A stretch of 64,000 nt of DNA, taken from NCBI GenBank assembly GCA_037176705.1, contig CM073889.1, positions 107,029,890 to 107,093,889 of the forward strand, given 5' to 3'. The DNA comes from Molossus alvarezi (Eukaryota > Chordata > Mammalia > Chiroptera > Molossidae). Positions within the stretch are counted from its first letter, which is position 1. Every line of letters begins with the position of its first letter. The position numbers and the translations under genes were made by a program. Below, one piece after another: positions 1 through 12,489 of the stretch. Below the pieces are notes generated by a model. The model was not told where the DNA came from. It saw only the letters and a program-made list of their open reading frames with translations, and ran no database searches.

Positions 1-2480
1 CAGTTTCTCCTTTTATGACTCTGAAAGATATTTGTGTTATAGAGAACAACATACTTATTGCACTGTATGTATTTATGTGGCACGTTGCTTTTGTTGCCAC
101 TTGGCCGTGTACCCTCTGCCTGGTCAGTGCTAGCAAACACGTGACCATAAAGTTTTTCAAGGGCACTTCTTATCCAAGAGAATATGCTTTGCTCAGTTCC
201 GAAATATATAATTTTGTTTATAACTTGGGTTTTTAAATCAGCTCTGGGTTATAATTTTAAGTTCATGATTTAGTGCAGTTTTGTGTCAACACAGACTTGC
301 CTTTGTTCTTCAACACGTTGTAGGTTGAACAATAAATCTTGGTTTTATTGTGTCTTCTGAAGCCAAAATTGGTGTTGAGTTAGCTCATAGCCAGCAAATC
401 AGAAAGAAATCTTTGAAAAAGTACATGCAGTGAATTAAAAGTATTAGGTGTGGTTTTTACCGTGGATCATTTTCAGGTTCTGACAGGGACAGAGGAATAA
501 TATAACGCCTCATACTTTCACATTCATATTCTGTGATGCAGTGCACTTTCTGTCTTTTCAATTCCCTGTGAATTTTTCAGCAAGTATATTTCTTTTGTTG
601 TTTTGAGAATTGTTTATAATTACATATTATGTGAGAGAAGTTTGCTTAAAAAACTAAGTGCTATTTTAAAAAATGTATTTTATTTATTTAAAAATAACCG
701 TCAAAGCATATTACCAAATTGTTATATATTTTTTCAGGCTTGAAGACATTTAGCTTATTTGTAACTATATTTTTCATTTCTCTAATTGGTTTGTAGCATT
801 TAATAAAGTAAGTTCTTTTTGATCAATTGAAATTATTTTGATTTAGACTAAGGGATAAATACCTACAACATTTCATACAGGAAGACTTTTCTCCAAGACA
901 GCTGTACTGTTACATTTTATATTTTTGATGCTGTTGCCAAAGGAAAAGTGGATACTGTGTCTTTAATGGAAAGCAAAAGGTTATCTTTCTCTGGCCTTTG
1001 TGTGCTGATGTGGATGTAGGCAGCCAGACAGGCAGTGTGTGCGGAGAGACTAGGGAACCGGCTGTGGATCGATAGGAGTGGTGTGAAGTGAATTAATGCG
1101 AGGCGGGCTGTCTGTCTGTCATAGGATTGTGGGGAATGTGGGGCAGAATGGTCAGTGACTGCAGAGATCTGCTTCCAATAATTCAAGCCTTCTTCCTGAA
1201 ATAAACTCCCTTACTTATTGTTAAATTTTACTTTATTCAAAGTAAATGTTCATATCAAATGATTGCTTCTTGTTTATTTTTATTGGACCTCTAGAAAACC
1301 ATCATTGTGAGAAACTGATGAAATAAAAATACCTGTTGTTTTTTTTAGATCCATGTTTTTTAATTCAGTAGAAATCCATATTACTATGGAATGAGAAATA
1401 TAATTTTTGTTAATATTTATAAATATTCTGGTATATATTTTTCTTTCTGAGTCCTAACAATATTGTTTATCACTTCCATCTACTCTTTAATGAAATAATA
1501 AAATTATAATGAACTCAGCTGATTTTATATTCCAATATTCGTTAAAGTGCTATATTTTAAATGTTACTCTATTAAACTTTAGTATTTAATCTTTGATTAT
1601 TAAGTTAATCACATGACACTGAAGTCTTCTGGGTTCATATTATTTATCATTACTCAGATATTATTAGCCAGCAGGAGAAAAATGATTATAAAGGCAATTC
1701 ACAAGCTTTTGAAAGATAAATTTTAAAATAATGTATCTGATTTTATTGGGGTGGAGAGACAAGTACAGTTTTATTACATTGATTTTGAAAACTGTATTTC
1801 CATTAAAAAAATTTTAAGTGGTTAAAAATGTTGCATACAAATGGGAAAGTTGTGTATATATAGACGTCTCACAATGAATAGTGATCTAAGTATTTAGAAA
1901 TCTAGATGGCATGAAGATCTCATAATAGTCTTCCCTGCCCTCTAATTCTTACTTCTGCTGCTAGCCACAGCCCTCCAGCCCCCATTCCTTTCTGTGCTGT
2001 GTCCAGCTTCCTCATACTTGATTTCTGCTCCATTCCACTGTTTCCATTGTTTCCATCCTGATTCATCCCGGAAACCATGTATGGACACCTGTTGTCTGGC
2101 CTTATGTACATTCATTTCTTTCTGTATTTGGGGACTAATTGTTATTTATAGTATCTCTACTTTCTTTATGTCTGTATCATCTCTTTATTGTACCTTTTTT
2201 ATTGTATATCTTTCCCCAAAGCATACTTATTATTTTCTATTATATTTAATAATAGGATTTGTGTCATGGGATTGAAGGCATTCGGTTCTATTCAAGATGT
2301 ATTTATTGAACCTATATGAGATGTTCATTGCTACCAAATATTATGGGAATACTTAAAACATAAATGTCTCAGATTTAATGGCATAGTTTAACAAATAAGT
2401 TCATTTACATCAAGTATATAAAATAGCAAAACACCTCCATATAATGAATTGATATTTATAATCTTGATTACCAATATATA
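1..2480. other. intronic sequence without recognisable repeats
   Basis: AT-rich intron. I recognise no gene, SINE or L1 in it. A more GC-rich patch at about 1920-2110 gives short open frames on both strands with no protein similarity that I know. Confidence 0.5.
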
Positions 2481-2496
2481 AGAAACTGTGATTCTG

Positions 2497-2584
2497 GTCT
2501 ACGGCCATACCACCCTGAACGCGCCCGATCTCGTCTGATCTCGGAAGCTAAGCAGGGTCGGGTCTGGTTAGTACTTGGATGGGA
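2497..2584 (+). pseudogene. 5S rRNA retropseudogene, 3'-truncated
   Basis: The 88 nt match the start of vertebrate 5S rRNA from gtctacggccataccaccct through gtacttggatggga, with one visible change (c to t at gene position 68). The last third of the gene, including most of the C-box, is missing. A 16-bp direct repeat (agaaactgtgattctg) at 2481-2496 and 2585-2600 flanks it exactly, so it arrived by target-primed reverse transcription. There is no poly(A) tail. It lacks the full internal promoter and the terminator and should not be active. Confidence 0.95.
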
Positions 2585-2849
2585 AGAAACTGTGATTCTG
2601 TATAAATATTTTCTAAGTGAACTTTTTTTCATATTTCTCAGAAATATTCTGTCATCTGATTGACAGTGGATAGTGATAAAGTGAATTTTATGTTTCAAAA
2701 AGTTTAGTTTTTATATACCAGGAAGAAAGTTAAATAATTTAGTCTAGTCTTTATGTTTCATGGAAAATAGCATTGTATTCTGTCATAATCCTCAAAATCC
2801 TCAGTTCTCTTTAATGACAGTGATATTTAGGACCTTTGATATATCTTTT

Positions 2850-3065
2850 CTTTTTAAATTGGGTTTATCCAAGTACAATTTATATAGTGAAATACACTCT
2901 TTCTAGTGTGCAGGTTTATATAAATGTGAATGGTCATGTTCTTACTCTCACAATCAAGATATAGGTTATTTGCATTCTAAACTATTTGCTCAGACCACTT
3001 TGTAAATCAATCCCCTTACCACACCCTTAGCCTCTGGCAACCACTGATTTGATTTCTATCCTATT
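2850..3065 (-). mobile_element. old L1 3' UTR fragment (antisense)
   Basis: The stretch with 'tctggcaaccactgatttgatttc' and the preceding 'gtacaatttatatagtg' resembles the antisense 3' UTR of mammalian L1M elements. It is strongly diverged and its ends are approximate. Confidence 0.6.
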
Positions 3066-3794
3066 TACAGATGTATGCTGTAATGTTCGCCTTTTATCAT
3101 AAGATGGTAATATAACATTAAATACTGTAGCAATTAGAAATAGCTAAGTGATGGCTGGGAATATTAAAAAATGTTATTGTCCCTTCTTTTGCAGATATGA
3201 TTAAAAGGATTACATCATTTGTGCTCATCTTTTACCATAACTTTATGATCCAAAGGTTCAAAAGGAAAAGTTTCTATCATTTCCTTAAAACAAACTGTTG
3301 AAATACATTTTAAATAATCTATACCATTTGGATTTGAGACTTGATTATAGTAATTTGGTTCCTATTCTCAGTATTTCTTACCTTTATATCTTCCAATAAA
3401 GGTTAAGAATCTTAGGTATTCTGTTACCATCATTTGCGCAGTTTGACTGAAGTTAGGATATTTGGCTGATCTTTAAAATATGAAATATATCATTTTTAAG
3501 TAACCAAATTAGTCTTTGTTTTTACTGATTGTTAACAAAATAACCCAGAAATTTTGATTGTGAGGACTAACAGAATGAGTTACAAATATGGTCAAAATCA
3601 AGAATATAGTTGAAGTTTTTTTATAATGGAACATTGCTCTTTCTTAACACACAAAAAAATATTCATGACAAATTTTGTTTTCTTATTGCATAATTGTTCT
3701 GTATGGCTTTTTTTCCTGGTTTCCTTAGGTTATGGAAAAGGTACCAAGCATATACAGAAATGGTGTGAGTTCTTTGGTTCATTTGGAATGTTAG
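3066..3794. other. unassigned intronic sequence
   Basis: AT-rich, with no repeat family or gene recognised. It contains an open frame of about 110 codons that runs into the following L1 and is not a gene. Confidence 0.4.
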
Positions 3795-4482
3795 GAAAGC
3801 AACTTCTAAAAACAGCTTTATTAAGATATCATTTGCATGCCATTATATTTATCCTTAAAATGTATAATTCAGTGGTTTTAGCATCTTCACAGGGTTGTAC
3901 AGCTGTCACCACAATCAATTTCAGAACATTTCCATCACCCAAAAAGAAACTGTACCCGTGATATCATTCCTCTTTCCCAGCCCACACAGCCCTAAGCAAC
4001 CACAAATGCTCTTCTCTCTGTCTGACCTTTAGAGGAACTGCCAGACTATTTTCTATCGGGTTTTGAGAGTGCCTCATGTAGTCTAGGTACTAATCCCTTG
4101 TTGGGTATGTGATTTGTGAATCTTTTCTCCCAGGCTGTAGCTTGTCTTTTTATCCTTTTAATAGTGTCTTTTGTAGAGCAAACGTTTTTAATTTTGATGA
4201 AGTCTACTTTACCAAGTTTTTCTTTTATGAGTTGTATTTTTGGTGTCAAATTAGCCTTGGTCTCAAAGAGTTTCTTTTTCTTTTTTCCTAAAAGTTTTGT
4301 ACTTCTTTGATCTACATTAAGTCCATGATTCATTTTGAGTTAATTTTTATGTAAGGTATGAGCCTTAGGACAAGGTTCGGGTTCTTGTCGATGGATATGT
4401 AATTATGGTAGGCCATTTGTGGAGACTACTTTTCCTCATTGAATTGCTTTTTGCACCTGTCAAATATCAGTTGGCCATATTT

Positions 4483-4671
4483 TTTTTCTTTATTGATTTT
4501 AGAGAGACAGGAAGGAAGAGGGAGAGAGAGATAGAAATATCGATGAGAGAGAACATCGATTGGCGGCCTCCTGGCCCACAATCTGGGCGTGTGCCCTGAC
4601 CGAGAATCAAAGCAGTGACCTCTTGGTGCAGGGGTCAACGCTCAACCACTGAGCCACACCGGCAGCCGGGC
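4483..4671 (-). mobile_element. VES-like SINE, type B (antisense)
   Basis: tRNA-derived SINE inserted in the L1. Its head (…ctcaaccactgagccacacc…) is at the right and its A-rich tail (tttctttattgattttagag antisense) at the left. Type B here means the family ending in 'ctaaaatcaataaa'. A perfect 15-bp target duplication (cagttggccatattt) lies at 4468-4482 and 4672-4686. Confidence 0.9.
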
Positions 4672-4952
4672 CAGTTGGCCATATTTCTGTGCATCTTTTA
4701 TGGGTTCTCTATTCTATCAACCTAAAGCCACATAGTTTTAATACCTTTATACGATGTCTTAAAATGGGCAGACCGATTTTTCTTGCCTTATTCTAACTCC
4801 TTTGTCTTTACATAATTTTAGAATAATTTTGTCTGTACCTGCAAAAAAGTATGCTGGGATTTTGATAGGAATTATATTAAACTTATATATCAATTTATAG
4901 AGAATTGACATCTTTACTATGCTGAATCTTCTACATGAACCCATGACTACTA

Positions 4953-5077
4953 CAGAGTGGGGCAAAAGTAGGTTTACAGTTGTTTGTATGGAAAATAATA
5001 CAATGACTAATAAATAATAATACAAGAATAAACTATTTTGTGTCCTCGCAACTGTAAACCTGCTTTGCCCCACCCTC
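4953..5077 (+). mobile_element. mariner-type MITE copy 1
   Basis: Element of 125 bp with terminal inverted repeats of about 31 bp (ggggcaaaagtaggtttaca on the left; its inverse gtaaacctgctttgcccc on the right), flanked by TA at 4951-4952 and 5078-5079 as expected for Tc1/mariner. It has no coding capacity. It sits inside the old antisense L1. Confidence 0.88.
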
Positions 5078-5600
5078 TATATGTCTCTGTTTCATTTCTT
5101 TAGATCTTTGATTTCTTTCATCTGTGTCTTGTAGGTTTCAGTATACAAGTCCCGTGTATGTTTTTTTTAGACTTCTAATATTTCAGTTTTTGAACTATTA
5201 GTAGTAGTATTTTTTAATTTAGGTGTCCATGTGTTCGTTGCTAGTATATAGGAATGTGATTTTTTTTTAATGTTTTTTTCTTGTATTCTGTAGCTTTGCT
5301 GTACTTACTTATGGTTTATTTTATTTCCATAAAATGCTTTGGTTTTTCCATGGAGGCAGTTATTTTATTCTTGAATAAGGACAATTTACCTCATCCTTTC
5401 CAAACTGTATGGTTATATGTGTTTTCTTGCTTTATTACACTGGCTAGAACTCCAGCGCTGTGGCTAGTGTGGGTATCTTTGCCTCATTTCTGATGGTAGG
5501 AGGAAAGAGGTCAGTCTTTTACCATTAAGTAAAAGACCATAATGTTATCTGTAGACTTTTAGTATATACTCTTTTTATTAAGTTGAGGAAGTTCCTCTTT

Positions 5601-5851
5601 TTTTTTCTTCTAATCCTCACAGAGGACATTTTTGCATTTATCTTCAGATAGAGCAGAAGGGGGAGAGGGAGAAAGAGAGAAAGAGAAACATCAGTGTGAG
5701 AGAGACACATCGAGTGGTTGCCACCCACACGACCCCAACCAGCACCAGGCACAAACTGCAACCAAGGTACATGCCCTTAGCGGGAACCGAACCCAGGACT
5801 CTCTGGTCCACGGGCTGACGCTCCAACCACTGAGCCAAACCGGCCAGGGCA
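5601..5851 (-). mobile_element. VES-like SINE, type A (antisense)
   Basis: The tail 'cctcacagaggacatttttg' is at the left and the tRNA-like head 'accactgagccaaaccggcc' at the right. Target duplication gaagttcctcttt at 5588-5600 and 5852-5864. Type A here means the family with the 'cctcgggtgagga' tail box. Confidence 0.9.
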
Positions 5852-6175
5852 GAAGTTCCTCTTTATTCTTATTTTTGAGTTTTTTTAAATCATTCCTTAA
5901 TGTTGAATTTTGTCAAATGATTGCTATGACCATATGATTTTTCTTTTTTAGCTTATTAATATTTTGCATCATGTTGGTTGATTTTTTAAATATAATCAGA
6001 CTTGCATTATTTGAGTAAACCTCACTTGGTAATGATGTATAATTCTTTTTCTATGTTGCTGAATTCTATTTGTTTATATTTTGTTAAAGGTTTTTGACAC
6101 TATATTTATTAGAGATATTGGTTTGAAGTTTTATTTTATTCTTTGTATTTTCTTTTTTTTCTGCCAAGAGATACG

Positions 6176-8002
6176 GGAGTTTATACCCCTAACTCTGTTT
6201 TAGAAAGCACCAATCGAAGAACTAGTTTGAGCATAGCTACTTGGTCTTTTGGCCTTGTCTACTTTGAGATATACACATTTGCTCCTTAAGCTCTTTTCCA
6301 AAATATTGAACAGTTACCTGGTATAGTGCAAGAAGTCTAATGGAGGGCTTGACAGTATTTATACTCAGTATCATCTTGTTCCACGATTTCCCTTGGTTGT
6401 GATGTGGTGTTCTGTCATACCCCTCTCCTGGAACTCAGAGCCTGGAAGATCTTGGTGGTAAAGGATATTTGGGTTTAAAATCAAAAGACCTGTATACATG
6501 TTAATAATACCGGTTCTTGAATTTAGTAGCTGTGTTATGTTGAGCAATTACTTAACCTCTCTGATTAAATGAGATCAATTTAAATGAATATGTAAACTTC
6601 TTACTACATAAATGTCAGCTTTATTTTCATGGAACCTTTTAATTTTACAGGAAAGGAAATACTACTAATAAATGATTATTACTACCTAAACTGTTCCTAA
6701 ATATCTTTTCCCTGTTCCTCTGATGATTTAAAAAATTATCAAGGGTTAATCAAGAAATTAGACTAAGAGATTTCACAGATTTATATTTTAATGTAATAAT
6801 CTGAACTAATGATCTTTGATTTTGTATGCAAGCAGTTTTTATTTAGGAATGTGGCATTTACCTTCTTACCCTCTCTTTGGGATTATTTTACTGATAGCCA
6901 TTTTTAATGAACTTAATACTACTTTTCTAGTAATCCCCCTTTTTTATTTACAATTTTTATCTGAAAACTGAACAACAAAATGATCCTGCAAAGAGATGTC
7001 TTTGTCATTTTGAGTGCCTCAGGGACCACTGATACAGCACTGTTCATTTCTTTGTTACAGCAATTCTGAACCAAGTGCTGGTACTAACATGCTGTGTTCT
7101 CTTCCCCAGATGTAGGTAGTTAGACCTTGGAACTGCCTGCTGCTTCGTCTAGCTCTGGACCACTCCTGGTGGTTAATGGCTGTGGTTCTTTTGCTCTTTG
7201 TGCCTTTCATAAGCCCGAGGCAGCAAGGTTGAATAACAAATAGAAATATTGAAGTTAATATACCTTGGGAGAAAAAAAAATCATTCAGTGTTTTTTTTCT
7301 GGTTTTTGAAATATTTTGATGGATACTTTATATGCAGTTATTGAAGTACATGTTAAGAGGATTTGATTGGAAAGTTCAACTCCTAAAGTAACTTCCAGTG
7401 GTGATATTTTGTATCTGTGATTGAGCAATATTTGTTGATAATCAAATGAAAAATATTGAGACACCCTACTGTCCATTTCCTAACTAGAAATAATGTGATA
7501 GATGTAAATTGACAACAAAATATATCAACACTGGGAAAATAGGTGAATAAAGAAAAGACATTCGTATGAACTGTGAAGTTCTCAGGTGATTTTACAAAGG
7601 GAAGCTTTGGGCAACTTGGTCTAATTCACCTGTCTGCTTTCAGTTAGGTTCTTTCAATGTGCTAATGATCTGACCTCACATCTAATTCCTTCATAGACAG
7701 AGACGTTACACTTTTAGGGGCAGTGCCTTTCAGGTCCCTTTCATTGACCCAAAGACGAACCCCTCTTTGTCATCAGTTTTCTTCCCATCCCCCAAATTAT
7801 AAGCAAGCTAATATTAAATATAAGTAAACTTTTAAAAGAGTCCTTCACTTTCTAGGCCCCCCCCCTCTTTTAGCCTAATAATGTCTAAATCAGCTAAAGT
7901 AACTATAGCAAGAACGTTGAAAGGAATCAAGTAAAAATGTAATTTACTTCAGCATTATTTTTCTGGTTTTCCCAGATCTGAGTGAAAAAAGTCAATATAG
8001 TT

Positions 8003-8005
<3 letters not shown>
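6176..8005. other. intronic sequence, mostly unassigned
   Basis: Apart from a MIR-like piece at 6495-6585 and a short poly-C run near 7857-7866, I recognise no repeat or gene here. Confidence 0.4.
6495..6585 (+). mobile_element. MIR fragment
   Basis: 'tagtagctgtgttatgttga' followed by 'gcaattacttaacctctctg' matches the MIR core (…tagctgtgtgacctt…acttaacctctctg…). Diverged and short. Confidence 0.6.

Positions 8006-8008
<3 letters not shown>

Positions 8009-8041
<33 letters not shown>
8009..8041. repeat. (TG)n microsatellite
   Basis: About 16 uninterrupted TG units, 314 bp upstream of WDR7 exon A. Confidence 0.95.
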
Positions 8042-8044
<3 letters not shown>

Positions 8045-8109
8045 GAAATAGAGCCCGCATGAATGTTTGTTTTGTTACTTTGCATCTCTTCCTAAGTTTG
8101 ATGAATATA

Positions 8110-8235
8110 CAGGGGTAGACAAAAGTAGTTTTACAGTCGTGAGAACGCAAAACGGAGTTTATTCTTGTATTATTATTCATTAATTATTGTATTATTGTCC
8201 ATGCAAACAACTGTAAACCTATTTTTGCCCACTCC
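8110..8235 (-). mobile_element. mariner-type MITE copy 2 (inverted relative to copy 1)
   Basis: Element of 126 bp flanked by TA at 8108-8109 and 8236-8237. Its reverse complement aligns with the copy at 4953-5077 along the whole length, including the interior 'aataatacaagaataaact'. It ends 119 bp before exon A. Confidence 0.88.
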
Positions 8236-8338
8236 TATATTGTATTTTAAAAAATGTATTGTGTTTGCATCCAATAAGTTAAAAAGCTTTAAGAGTCTTG
8301 ATCTACCTTCTTTTAGTTCTTAAAACCAAACCTTGTGA

Positions 8339-8491
<153 letters not shown>

Positions 8492-8541
8492 TAATCTGCA
8501 TGAGCCTTGTCCAATATAGGACAATGCTTTTCTGTCATTTA

Positions 8542-11500
8542 TAGTGGGACTAAGTATGTTGATGGAAAGGATGGAAGCTTTGTATTGGTGGAGTGTTTGG
8601 CATTATAAGACTCTTTAGTGTCCCTTTTGATCTTGAAGTGGAAAGAAGTGAAACTGTTTATTTGGTCCAGGTTTGCTCATTGTTGCTATAACAATGAACC
8701 TGCTAGCTGTGCATTTGATTTTCTGGGGACCTTCTAATTCAGAGGCTAGGGTCATTTCTAAAGCCTTGGGACATGTAGAGAAATACACCTATTATGTTAT
8801 GAAAGGTTTTGCAATTATAGGGTAAACTGAACTTTTGAAATTGTAATAGCAATATATGCAGTATAGAGTGCTTAAGGAAACGCACAGATTCTCTTTTTAC
8901 GTATACTATAGAAATAAATGCTGCTTTTAAAAGTTAGTTACATTGCTTGGTTATTGAACATTCTTATCTGTATTATTTATCATGTAACCAGGCAGAAAGT
9001 AAAATTTAGAAAAGCCATGCAGCACATATTTTCAGCTTGTCTTTTTATAGATTTAAACAGTTTCAATTACTAGATCTTCAGATGCATTCAGCTCAGTTTC
9101 TTTCAATGCACAGAGGATAAAAACAACCTAGTATAGATATTTTTATTGGTTTTAAGAATGATAAACTTTTACTTTTGGTGTGGGTGGTTAAATTGTAAAA
9201 TCTGACAACATATGTCTATAATTATCATGAAGCAACAAATATTAACTTAATAGTAATCAATAATTGAGAAGCATGCCCAGAAAATATCAGTAAGATTTTC
9301 AATAGAAATTAAAAGGGAGAAAGAAACAAAAGGGAGGCTTGTTTGTTTGTTTCTTCGAAAGCTCCGTGTGGCAGGTTCTTTCCTGTTAGCACCTGAGTGC
9401 CTTTCCAGGTGCTTCACTGGGAAGAATTTGGGGGAGCCTGTGATCTCCCTTGAAAATTTACAAAACCCTTATTAACTTAAAAGCCCATGGTTTGTGTCAC
9501 TGCTGCAAATACAGAGTTGACTAAGTGGGGAGCATCTGGTTTTCAATAAAAATGAGTTGATGGTGGTTGTTATTACTTGTACTTTTAAGTTATTTTTAAT
9601 GTTATCGGTTCATTGATTTTTTTTAATCGTCTACTTTCAATATAAATTATTTCAGAAACTTTCAACTTTTCTGAAAGCCATTTGCACTTTACAATTATGG
9701 GATTTGTTTCAGTAGCTACTAAAGGAAGTTATTTTGTTTGCAAGTTTTTAAACTATTTTATTTTATTCCGTTTTCATTGCTTTTTAAAATGCTGTTATAC
9801 ATTGTTCTGGAGTGACAGGACAATGGGACAGATATCAAATAAAAAGCAGAAAAATTAAAACAAAATAAAATAAAATGCTGTTATAGATGTTTTGTTATAT
9901 TTTAATCCATACAAATTTTAAAGGCCTTTTGTCTGTAAAAATGTAGTGGTTTAATTTAAAAAAAAGAAGTTACCTTTGCAATAGTAGAATAACTCGATTT
10001 GCATTCTGGAATAAAAGGTAAATTTTGAGCATTCAGTTTTAACTCAGTACATTGAAATTTTGAATTATGCACTAACAAAGTCATAAGATTCCATTACAGC
10101 ACATGACTATGTTTTTATTTCATTGTGAAAACAAATCAAGAAGCTTAAAAATGAAAATCTAGTTTCTGAGTGTCAATTAATTAATGTTACATAAACTATA
10201 TTTTTAATCCGTATGAAGTTCAGTTAAACATACGTGACGAATGGCTTTTATCAGTTGATTTATTCATTTCATGCCATGGAGACAAGAAGCAAGAATGTTC
10301 AATATCCAAAGAATTTAAATAACTAAAAAAAGGGTTCCTTAACATGTTGTCAAAGCAACTAGCTTGCTGCAGTCTGTAGATCGTGCAGGTTAGATTGTGT
10401 GACTTGATTAAGATGTGGTATAGATTTTTATGAAGGTTTAGAAGAAAACCATATTTCTTTTTATTGACTAGAATCCTATATAAATTGCATTATGAAAAAT
10501 ATGGTAGATGCACCAAGAGAAACCTGTTCCAAGCATAATAATCTTATTTAGGGATAGCCAGCCTTGCAGAGAACACATACAAAAGGGAAAACTGGTCAGC
10601 TTAGCCTTTCACTTTGAAAAACCTCATGTATTTTTAGTTATTTAAAAGGCATTGCTGTAATGCTAGCTCCTCATAAAATAAATAGAAATTATATTATAGC
10701 AGAGATATTTGCCTGTATTTTGAATGGATTCTTATTTGGAGGCTACAGTTAGGCTGATATGCATTGTTGTATTAATTATATATTTGTAGTAATCTGGAAC
10801 TTAATTTTTCAGTTAACTCAATTAAATAATTGACCAATATAGCAATTAAAATATGAAGTATAACTTAGTGCTTTTGCTATAAAAAGAATAGTCATTTTTG
10901 AGCTTTTTCTTTTGGGTGAGAATTCAATGAGTTACGAATGTTGTCTTGTGACACTGGAGTCTAAGCCTAGCAGTCTTTGTTAGTGTTGCTTTATACAAAT
11001 AAAGAACCATGGATAAAACTGTGTACGTGTAGGCTATGATCAATTGGAACTAATTAAATTTATTTGAAATGAAGAGTCTTAACTGGAAGAGAACAGCTGG
11101 AAAAACTGGGAAGAAAAAATTGAGTCTTGATTGAGACAATTTAAACCTTCTCGCTGTCATTTAAAGAATATGCTGCAGCCCCTTTCTGTATCTCTTTTTT
11201 TAAAGCTAATATCTATTGATCGGCTCAACAAAGTAATGCCACAGTGTGCCTTGGTCAACACATACACTCAGTTTTACTTAGCCTTCTATCTCAGGTTCAT
11301 CGAATTCTTTCCTTTAACCACATGTTTTAAATTACATATCAAACCTATATTAGCTATTTTTGCAGAGAATAGTTTTTAATGTAGAAAAATACTAAAACAT
11401 TTCGTTTTTTAATATTGTATAGTATGCATGGTAATGTTCTTTCTTTTTCAATAGGATTGCTTCAGGTTTTGCAATACTTCATGTAAAATCTGTTTTAACA

Positions 11501-12280
11501 ACAATAATAGTATTTTCTTGAAAGTTAAATGAATGGTATGAAGATTGTTTCCAGATTATTTATAATTTCAGCGTCACGAGAATGTTACTCTAAACCTGTG
11601 GGTTTCTTTTATATCTGTACTTTAATTTTCTGTATTGTGATTTAAATATTTATGTAGATATATCAATATTTGTAAATAATATGTTCTTATTTTCATTATA
11701 ATATTAACAGGTCAATTATATTAATAGAATAAGTCTCACTAAAAACTGACCTACATAGACCACTACTTTTTTAAGGTAGACCTTTTAGGTGACTTTGTTA
11801 GCTGTCTTTCTGCAGTGTCCGTCATGGTAAAGGACGGCGCTCTGTGTGAGGATGAAGCCGTGCAAAGCCCAGATGTTGCATTTTAAAACAACCTCCCCCT
11901 AATTGCAGGTTACAAAGAAATTTGGAAGGGTTTCATTCACAGACCTGCATAGATCCATTTCAGAAAGGCACTCTATTTTTCTAAGGGTCATACTGCAGTG
12001 TCCTGCCTCTTGTTCAATATCGCAAGGACACAAACTGACCATATCGCAGTGATAAAGGGTCAGGAGTCACTGGCTGTCAGAAAGAGACAACTCGGTGGCA
12101 GATGAGCAGCGCAGGTGATAGATTTAGCTGCTTGCAACAAAAGCAGCGGTGATACAGGAGTCTAGATGGGTTTGTTGTACTTTTGATAAAATTTAAATGT
12201 AATTTGTTAAATGAAAAGGAGAGAAGTGCTATGGATAAAAGAAAATATAGAAAAGGGTAAGAGAAATGGAAAGTAACATC
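8542..12280. other. unique AT-rich intron
   Basis: Immediately after exon A. Apart from the small retrocopy at 9800-9871 I recognise no repeat, RNA gene or exon. Short open frames here are not gene-like. Confidence 0.45.
9800..9871 (+). pseudogene. tiny 5'-truncated mRNA retrocopy (parent unknown)
   Basis: A 72-nt insert lies between two copies of aaaatgctgttata (9786-9799 and 9872-9885). It contains an AATAAA signal at 9838-9843, followed about 15 nt later by an A-rich tail (aaaattaaaacaaaataaaa). This is the layout of an L1-mobilised mRNA 3' end. I could not name the parent transcript. Confidence 0.7.
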
Positions 12281-12284
12281 TATT

Positions 12285-12480
12285 GACAACGTACGGTATC
12301 CAAGCGCTTTACACTTGACTCTTGCAACGTTTCTTTGAAGTGGATAGCAGTATTTCCCCAGCTATACAGATGAGGAAGCAAGCTCAGAGAGGTCACTTTT
12401 ATAAGGTCATGGACATAACAAGTGACAGATCTGAGACTTCAAATGAGTCCTGCCCAATTCCAAAGCTTATGTGTGATCTT
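12285..12480 (-). mobile_element. MIR SINE (antisense)
   Basis: Follows the antisense MIR order: 'agcgctttacac', 'atacagatgaggaagcaag', 'ctcagagaggtcac', 'aagtgacagatctgag'. Diverged copy. Confidence 0.8.
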
Positions 12481-12489
12481 AAACAGCAC

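Larger units (their letters stand above)
3795..6175 (-). mobile_element. old L1 ORF2/3' UTR, antisense, interrupted three times
   Basis: Reading 5' to 3' on the + strand this follows the antisense of a mammalian L1 3' end: 3' UTR (ttcagtggttttagcatcttcacag, 3870s), then ORF2 antisense (gggtatgtgatttgtgaatc, 4104; ttttgatgaagtctac, 4193; ccatgattcattttgagtta, 4322; gctgggattttgatagg, 4853). On the - strand at 4046-4333 the degraded ORF2 still reads IKEKLGKVDFIKIKN and RIKRQATAWEKRFTNHI. SINEs at 4483-4671 and 5601-5851 and a MITE at 4953-5077 interrupt it. The divergence points to an old L1M-type copy with no coding capacity. Confidence 0.85.

Noticed and set aside
2497..2584. Functional 5S rRNA gene
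   Set aside because: The last third, including most of the C-box, and the T-run terminator are absent, and the copy is bounded by a target duplication.
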